From Clostridia bacterium (lineage in GTDB: Bacteria > Bacillota > Clostridia > Oscillospirales > CAG-272), in the NCBI GenBank assembly GCA_017456005.1, contig JAFTLJ010000024.1, positions 1 to 64,000 on the forward strand: a stretch of DNA of 64,000 nucleotides, given 5' to 3'. Made by a program: the position numbers and the translations under genes. Positions within the stretch are counted from its first letter, which is position 1. The number at the start of each line of letters is the position of its first letter. This document shows positions 60,491-64,000 of the stretch, one piece after another. Under the pieces are notes generated by a model, which was not told the origin of the DNA, did no database searches, and worked only from the letters and a program-made list of their open reading frames with translations.

Positions 60491-60706
60491 TCAACGCCGG
60501 TTCGGATTATCCGTAATACCAACCAGATAATCGATAGAAACATTGTAAAAATTTGCAAGTGTTATGAAATGATGCATCGGTAATTCCCTCACTCCGTTTT
60601 CCCACCTGCTGTACTGCTCCTGAGATGTATTTAATAACATTGCAATTTCAATCTGCTTTTTTTCCCTTTCTTCTCTTAAATCTTTAAGTCTTTCGTAAAA
60701 ATACAT
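60491..60706 (-). CDS. Small XRE-family regulator (71 aa)
   Basis: Start ATG 60706 (AAAGGTG upstream); an upstream extension to 60769 covers the promoter and is rejected. The whole protein is one Cro/CI helix-turn-helix: REEREKKQIEIAMLLNTSQE, QYSRWENGVRELPMHHF, NVSIDYLVGITDNP. It should be a dimeric repressor. It is divergent from the frameshifted gene at 60867-61096, and a 7-bp inverted repeat lies between them. Confidence 0.85.
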   Translation of the reverse strand: MYFYERLKDLREEREKKQIEIAMLLNTSQEQYSRWENGVRELPMHHFITLANFYNVSIDYLVGITDNPNRR

Positions 60707-60751
60707 AAAAATACACCTTTCATTCCTAATACTTTTTTGTTCATTATATAG

Positions 60752-60807
60752 ATTATAACATATAATCAAACGCTCATATTGACTTTATGAGCATTTGGAT
60801 ATAAAAT
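60752..60807. promoter_or_regulatory. Divergent promoters with a 7-bp inverted repeat
   Basis: Leftward -10 TATAAT (60752-60757, extended ATGT) for the XRE gene. Rightward TTGACT (60779-60784), 17 bp, TAAAAT (60802-60807). The inverted repeat GCTCATA-ttgactt-TATGAGC (60772-60792) covers the rightward -35 and lies just upstream of the leftward promoter, as expected for an operator of the small regulator. Confidence 0.65.
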
Positions 60808-60866
60808 AATGCTGGTATATCCATTCGGTTATACGAATATTGTTTTTTTATAAGGAGATTCCGACA

Positions 60867-61096
60867 ATGGAAATGAAAAAAATGAACTTACAGAAAGTTT
60901 TGCTTTAAGCAAGTGTGAGGACGAAATTTGGCATATGCTGAACAGAATGATTTTTTTAAATGAAATCTACAATTCCGTAGGATACAGCTTTTATGAATCG
61001 CTCTTGGGGCTTGTTTTCGATGATATTGAAAACTTCATATGCACTCTGCAAAATTTAATGGGTATGATAGAAGATTCCAGAAAGCAACAATCATAG
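60867..61096 (+). pseudogene. Frameshifted small gene (76 aa if repaired), A7 tract
   Basis: ATG 60867 has a good site (AAGGAG) but the frame stops after 13 codons (TAA 60906-60908). If the A7 run at 60876-60882 were A8, the frame would run on for 76 residues (MEMKKNELTESFALSKCEDE, then IWHMLNRMIFLNEI, GYSFYESLLGLVFDDIENF) to TAG 61094-61096. Homopolymer slippage, phase variation, true decay or a sequencing error would each explain it. Family unknown; it faces an XRE regulator with a shared operator-like repeat. Confidence 0.55.
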
Positions 61097-61139
61097 CCAA
61101 TTTTTTACCCCATACCACATAAAATATCGCATTTTTGTA

Positions 61140-61168
61140 TTGAAAAATTGCTTTATATATTGTATAAT
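61140..61168 (+). promoter_or_regulatory. Promoter of asnS
   Basis: TTGAAA (61140-61145), 17 bp, TATAAT (61163-61168). The leader is too short for a T-box. Confidence 0.75.
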
Positions 61169-61232
61169 ATTTTATTATATTATACATTTTCGTGTTTCAG
61201 CGAGAAAAATTAACAAAGGAAGATATTTTACT

Positions 61233-62627
61233 ATGAAAAGAACAACAGTAAAAGAGATTTTTGCGTGCCCCGAGGCTTTCGCAGATAAAGAGCTTACCGT
61301 TGCGGGCTGGGCAAAAACAATTCGTTCCAGCAACGTTTTCGGCTTTATCGAGCTCAACGACGGCAGCACGTTTTCCCGTATCCAGGTAGTTATAGAAGCA
61401 GACAAGCTTGCAAACTATACAGAAATCGCAAAACAGAACGTAGGCGCGGCTCTCATCGTTCGCGGCACGCTCGTGCTCACACCCGAAGCTAAGCAGCCCT
61501 TTGAGATCAAAGCGGCAGAAGTATGCGTAGAAGGCGCATCCACGCCCGACTTCCCTATGCAGAAGAAGAAAACTTCGCTTGAATTTTTGCGTACTATCCC
61601 CCATCTCCGCCCCAGAGCGAACATCTACACAGCTGTGTTCCGCGTTCGTTCCGAAGCGGCTTACGCTATTCACAATTTCTTCCACGAGCGCGGCTTCCTC
61701 TATGCGCACACACCCCTTATCACTACAAGCGACTGCGAGGGCGCAGGCGAAATGTTCCACGTAACGAGCCTTGACCTCGAAAACCTCCCCAAAACGGAAG
61801 ACGGCGCTGTAGACTACACGAAGGATTTCTTCGGCAAGCACACAAGCCTCACAGTTTCCGGTCAGCTCCATGCAGAATGCTACGCACAGGCTTTCGCAAA
61901 CGTATACACGTTTGGCCCCACGTTCCGCGCAGAACGCTCCTATACGCAGCGCCACGCCGCAGAATTCTGGATGATAGAGCCCGAAATCGCTTTCTCTGAC
62001 CTCGAAGACGATATGGAGCTTGCAGAGGCTATGACAAAATATGTCATCAATCACCTTCTCACCGCTTGCAAGCCCGAGCTTGAATTCTTCAATAAATTTG
62101 TGGATAACACTGTCCTCGAAAGACTCAACAACATTGTCACAAACGACTTCGCGCGCGTAGAATATACAGAGGCAATAAAGCTTCTCGAAGAAAGCGGCGA
62201 AAAATTCGATTTCAAACCCTACTGGGGCTGCGACCTCCAGACAGAGCACGAAAGATACCTTTGCGAAAAGATATTCAAAAAACCCGTGTTCGTTATCAAC
62301 TACCCCAGAGAAATCAAGGCGTTCTATATGCGTCTTAACGACGACGGCAAAACTGTTGCCGCAATGGATATGCTTGTACCCGGCGTTGGCGAGCTTATCG
62401 GCGGTTCCCAGCGTGAGGAAAGAATGGATTACCTCACAGCCGCATACAAAAACTTCGGCATAGCAGAAGAAGATTACTGGTGGTACACAGAGCTCCGCAA
62501 ATACGGCGGCACACACCACGCAGGCTTCGGCCTCGGCTTCGAGCGCCTCATTATGTATGTAACGGGCGTTTCCAACATCCGCGACGTAGAGCTCTTCCCC
62601 AGAACAACAGGCAACGCAGATATCTAA
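61233..62627 (+). CDS. asnS: Asparagine--tRNA ligase
   Basis: 464 residues from ATG 61233 (AAAGGAAG upstream); an earlier open stretch covers the promoter. N-terminal OB fold for tRNA ([20 protein letters not shown]), class II core with motif 2 [20 protein letters not shown] and motif 3 [20 protein letters not shown]. The length and HxxxH-free ending fit AsnRS rather than AspRS. It charges tRNA(Asn) with asparagine. Followed 45 bp later by an aspartate aminotransferase, which supplies aspartate. Confidence 0.96.
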   Translation: MKRTTVKEIFACPEAFADKELTVAGWAKTIRSSNVFGFIELNDGSTFSRIQVVIEADKLANYTEIAKQNVGAALIVRGTLVLTPEAKQPFEIKAAEVCVEGASTPDFPMQKKKTSLEFLRTIPHLRPRANIYTAVFRVRSEAAYAIHNFFHERGFLYAHTPLITTSDCEGAGEMFHVTSLDLENLPKTEDGAVDYTKDFFGKHTSLTVSGQLHAECYAQAFANVYTFGPTFRAERSYTQRHAAEFWMIEPEIAFSDLEDDMELAEAMTKYVINHLLTACKPELEFFNKFVDNTVLERLNNIVTNDFARVEYTEAIKLLEESGEKFDFKPYWGCDLQTEHERYLCEKIFKKPVFVINYPREIKAFYMRLNDDGKTVAAMDMLVPGVGELIGGSQREERMDYLTAAYKNFGIAEEDYWWYTELRKYGGTHHAGFGLGFERLIMYVTGVSNIRDVELFPRTTGNADI

Positions 62628-62672
62628 CCCCAAAAATTTTCTCTACCCCATTTTCAAGGAGCAAAAACACAC

Positions 62673-63974
62673 ATGAACAAACCCATTTCCCAGATGACAC
62701 GAGAGGAGCTTGCTTTTGAATACAGCGAGCTTCTCGCAGAATATGAACAAGTAAAAGCAGAGGCGCTTTCGCTCGATATGTCGCGCGGCAAGCCCAGCAC
62801 AGAGCAGCTCGACCTTTCCGACGGCATACTCACCGTTCTCAAAACGGGCGAGGATTGCCTCAATTCCTACGGCACAGATATGCGTAACTACGGCATGCCC
62901 ATAGGCGTGCCTGCGGCACGTGGGCTCTTCGCCGAGCTTTGCGGCGTAGAGTTTGACAATGTCTTCCTCGGCGGCAACGCGAGCCTGGAGCTTATGTTCG
63001 ACGCGGTTGCACGCGCAGAGCTTTTCGGCGTTTTGCCGGGTATGACACCCTGGTGCAAGATCGATAAGGTTAAATTCCTTTGCCCTGCCCCCGGCTACGA
63101 CCGCCACTTCCGCATTTGCGAAACCTTCGGCATAGAGATGATAAACATCGAAATGCGCGAGGATGGCCCCGATATGGACACGATAGAAAAGCTCGTGGCG
63201 GAAGACGAAAGCATAAAGGGTATTTGGTGCGTTCCGAAGCACTCCAACCCCACGGGCACTATTTACAGCGACGAGGTAGTGCGCCGTTTCGCCGCGCTCA
63301 AGCCCGCCGCAAAGGATTTCCGTGTGTTCTGGGATAACGCATATATGGTACACGACCTTTACGACGATGTGCCCGAAATACTCAATATTTTCGAACTTAC
63401 ACAGGGCACAGAAAACGAAGACCTCGTGTATATGTTCACATCAACCTCCAAAATCACGTATGCCGGCAGCGGCATCTCCGCTTTCATAACAAGCGACCGA
63501 AATATGGAGCACGCGCTTAAATATATCGGTACACAGATCATTTCCTACGACAAGCTCAACCAGTTCCGCCACGCCATATTCTTCAAGGATGCAAACGGTA
63601 TCCGCGAGCATATGAAAAAACATGCGGAAATACTCCGCCCCCGCTTTGAAACCGTTATAGGCGCTTTCGAACGCGAGCTTGCAGGCAGAGATATGGCAAC
63701 GTGGACAAAACCCACTGGCGGCTACTTTATAAGCCTCGATATGAAATGCGGCAGCGCAAAGCGTGTTTACGAGCTTTGCCTCGCCGCTGGCATGAAGCTT
63801 ACGGAGGCCGGCGCAACCTTCCCCTACGGCAAGGACCCGAAAGATTCCAATTTGCGTATTGCCCCCTCCTACCCCCCTCTGCGCGAGCTCCGCAAGGCGG
63901 CGCAGGTGCTTTGCCTTTGCGTTAAGCTTGCCTCTGTGGAAAAAGCGCTTACAAACGCGCTTTCCGCGCTTTGA
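62673..63974 (+). CDS. Aspartate aminotransferase, type Ic (AspT-like)
   Basis: 433 residues from ATG 62673 (AAGGAGC upstream). Close agreement with corynebacterial AspT: LDMSRGKPSTEQLDLSDGIL, GTDMRNYGMPIGVPAARGLF, CPAPGYDRHFRICETFGIEM, WCVPKHSNPTGTIYSDEVVR, the PLP lysine in FTSTSKITYAGSGISAF, and a C-terminal LRIAPSYPPLREL. It interconverts aspartate and oxaloacetate with glutamate. It follows asnS on the same strand and may be cotranscribed. The last 26 bases of the window after it hold nothing recognisable. Confidence 0.9.
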   Translation: MNKPISQMTREELAFEYSELLAEYEQVKAEALSLDMSRGKPSTEQLDLSDGILTVLKTGEDCLNSYGTDMRNYGMPIGVPAARGLFAELCGVEFDNVFLGGNASLELMFDAVARAELFGVLPGMTPWCKIDKVKFLCPAPGYDRHFRICETFGIEMINIEMREDGPDMDTIEKLVAEDESIKGIWCVPKHSNPTGTIYSDEVVRRFAALKPAAKDFRVFWDNAYMVHDLYDDVPEILNIFELTQGTENEDLVYMFTSTSKITYAGSGISAFITSDRNMEHALKYIGTQIISYDKLNQFRHAIFFKDANGIREHMKKHAEILRPRFETVIGAFERELAGRDMATWTKPTGGYFISLDMKCGSAKRVYELCLAAGMKLTEAGATFPYGKDPKDSNLRIAPSYPPLRELRKAAQVLCLCVKLASVEKALTNALSAL

Positions 63975-64000
63975 TCCGTTGCGGCAAAAACGTTTACGTT

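Noticed and set aside
61097..61232. T-box or other riboswitch before asnS
   Set aside because: The leader from the promoter is about 60 nt and lacks any T-box hallmark.

Overview
The window looks like a chromosomal segment of an anaerobic, probably gut-dwelling member of the Clostridia (Bacillota). The signs are strong AGGAGG-type ribosome binding sites, sigma-A promoters with an extended -10 (RTGnTAnAAT), a transketolase split into two subunits, an NrdG-like radical SAM protein, paired GH120 enzymes, a GH2 enzyme, a lone EutH, a ProXp-type deacylase, an HTH/zinc-ribbon regulator and a CsaB-type cell-wall pyruvyltransferase. The genus cannot be fixed from the sequence. No rRNA, tRNA, CRISPR array, prophage or insertion sequence was seen.

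Layout. 1-3.5 kb: end of a cell-surface locus (a large exported repeat protein cut by the left edge, a GT2 glycosyltransferase broken by an in-frame stop, and a polytopic membrane protein). 3.6-6.8 kb: a LuxR-type regulator facing a half-size paralogue without the DNA-binding domain, a shared promoter box, then an AT-rich patch of small and decayed genes. 6.8-10.7 kb: MATE exporter, HTH/zinc-ribbon regulator with a perfect 16-bp-arm palindrome over its promoter, and a TauE/polyprenol-kinase fusion.

10.8-24.8 kb is the most unusual part: nine genes in one direction behind one visible promoter. In transcription order they are two Hsp70-type ATPases, a coiled coil with a GrpE-like head, a reduced Hsp70-like protein without its N-terminal half, a coiled coil, an NrdG-like radical SAM protein, a second long coiled-coil protein, a 1422-residue protein with three CbbX/SpoVK-type AAA+ modules and a C-terminal trypsin-like protease, and a zinc-ribbon/RCC1-repeat protein. 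It reads as a dedicated chaperone-unfoldase-protease machine; its target and trigger are unknown. A conflict, stress or protein-quality-control role is inference.

24.9-28.8 kb: five-gene operon (YhhQ-like transporter, two SDR oxidoreductases, MalY/PatB-type lyase, unknown protein). 28.9-31.5 kb: a Tet(M)-like ribosome-binding GTPase fused to a Rae1/YacP-type NYN endonuclease, whose promoter shares its -35 element with the divergent operon. 31.5-37.8 kb: CrtO-like acyltransferase, small protein with a long leader, TfoX-N protein, two tandem GH120 enzymes and a CAAX-type protease. 37.8-38.6 kb: repeat element and a small AT-rich gene. 38.7-50.7 kb: metabolic genes (AlaA-like aminotransferase, Nudix, glycerophosphodiesterase, LMW phosphatase, nitroreductase, ATPase, GH2, MFS, EutH, PHP phosphatase, ProX). 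51-56.3 kb: NfeD/stomatin pair, lipoproteins, nucleotidyltransferase. 56.3-60.3 kb: GT4-CsaB fusion and transketolase subunits. 60.5-64 kb: small HTH regulator facing a frameshifted gene, then asnS and a type Ic aspartate aminotransferase.
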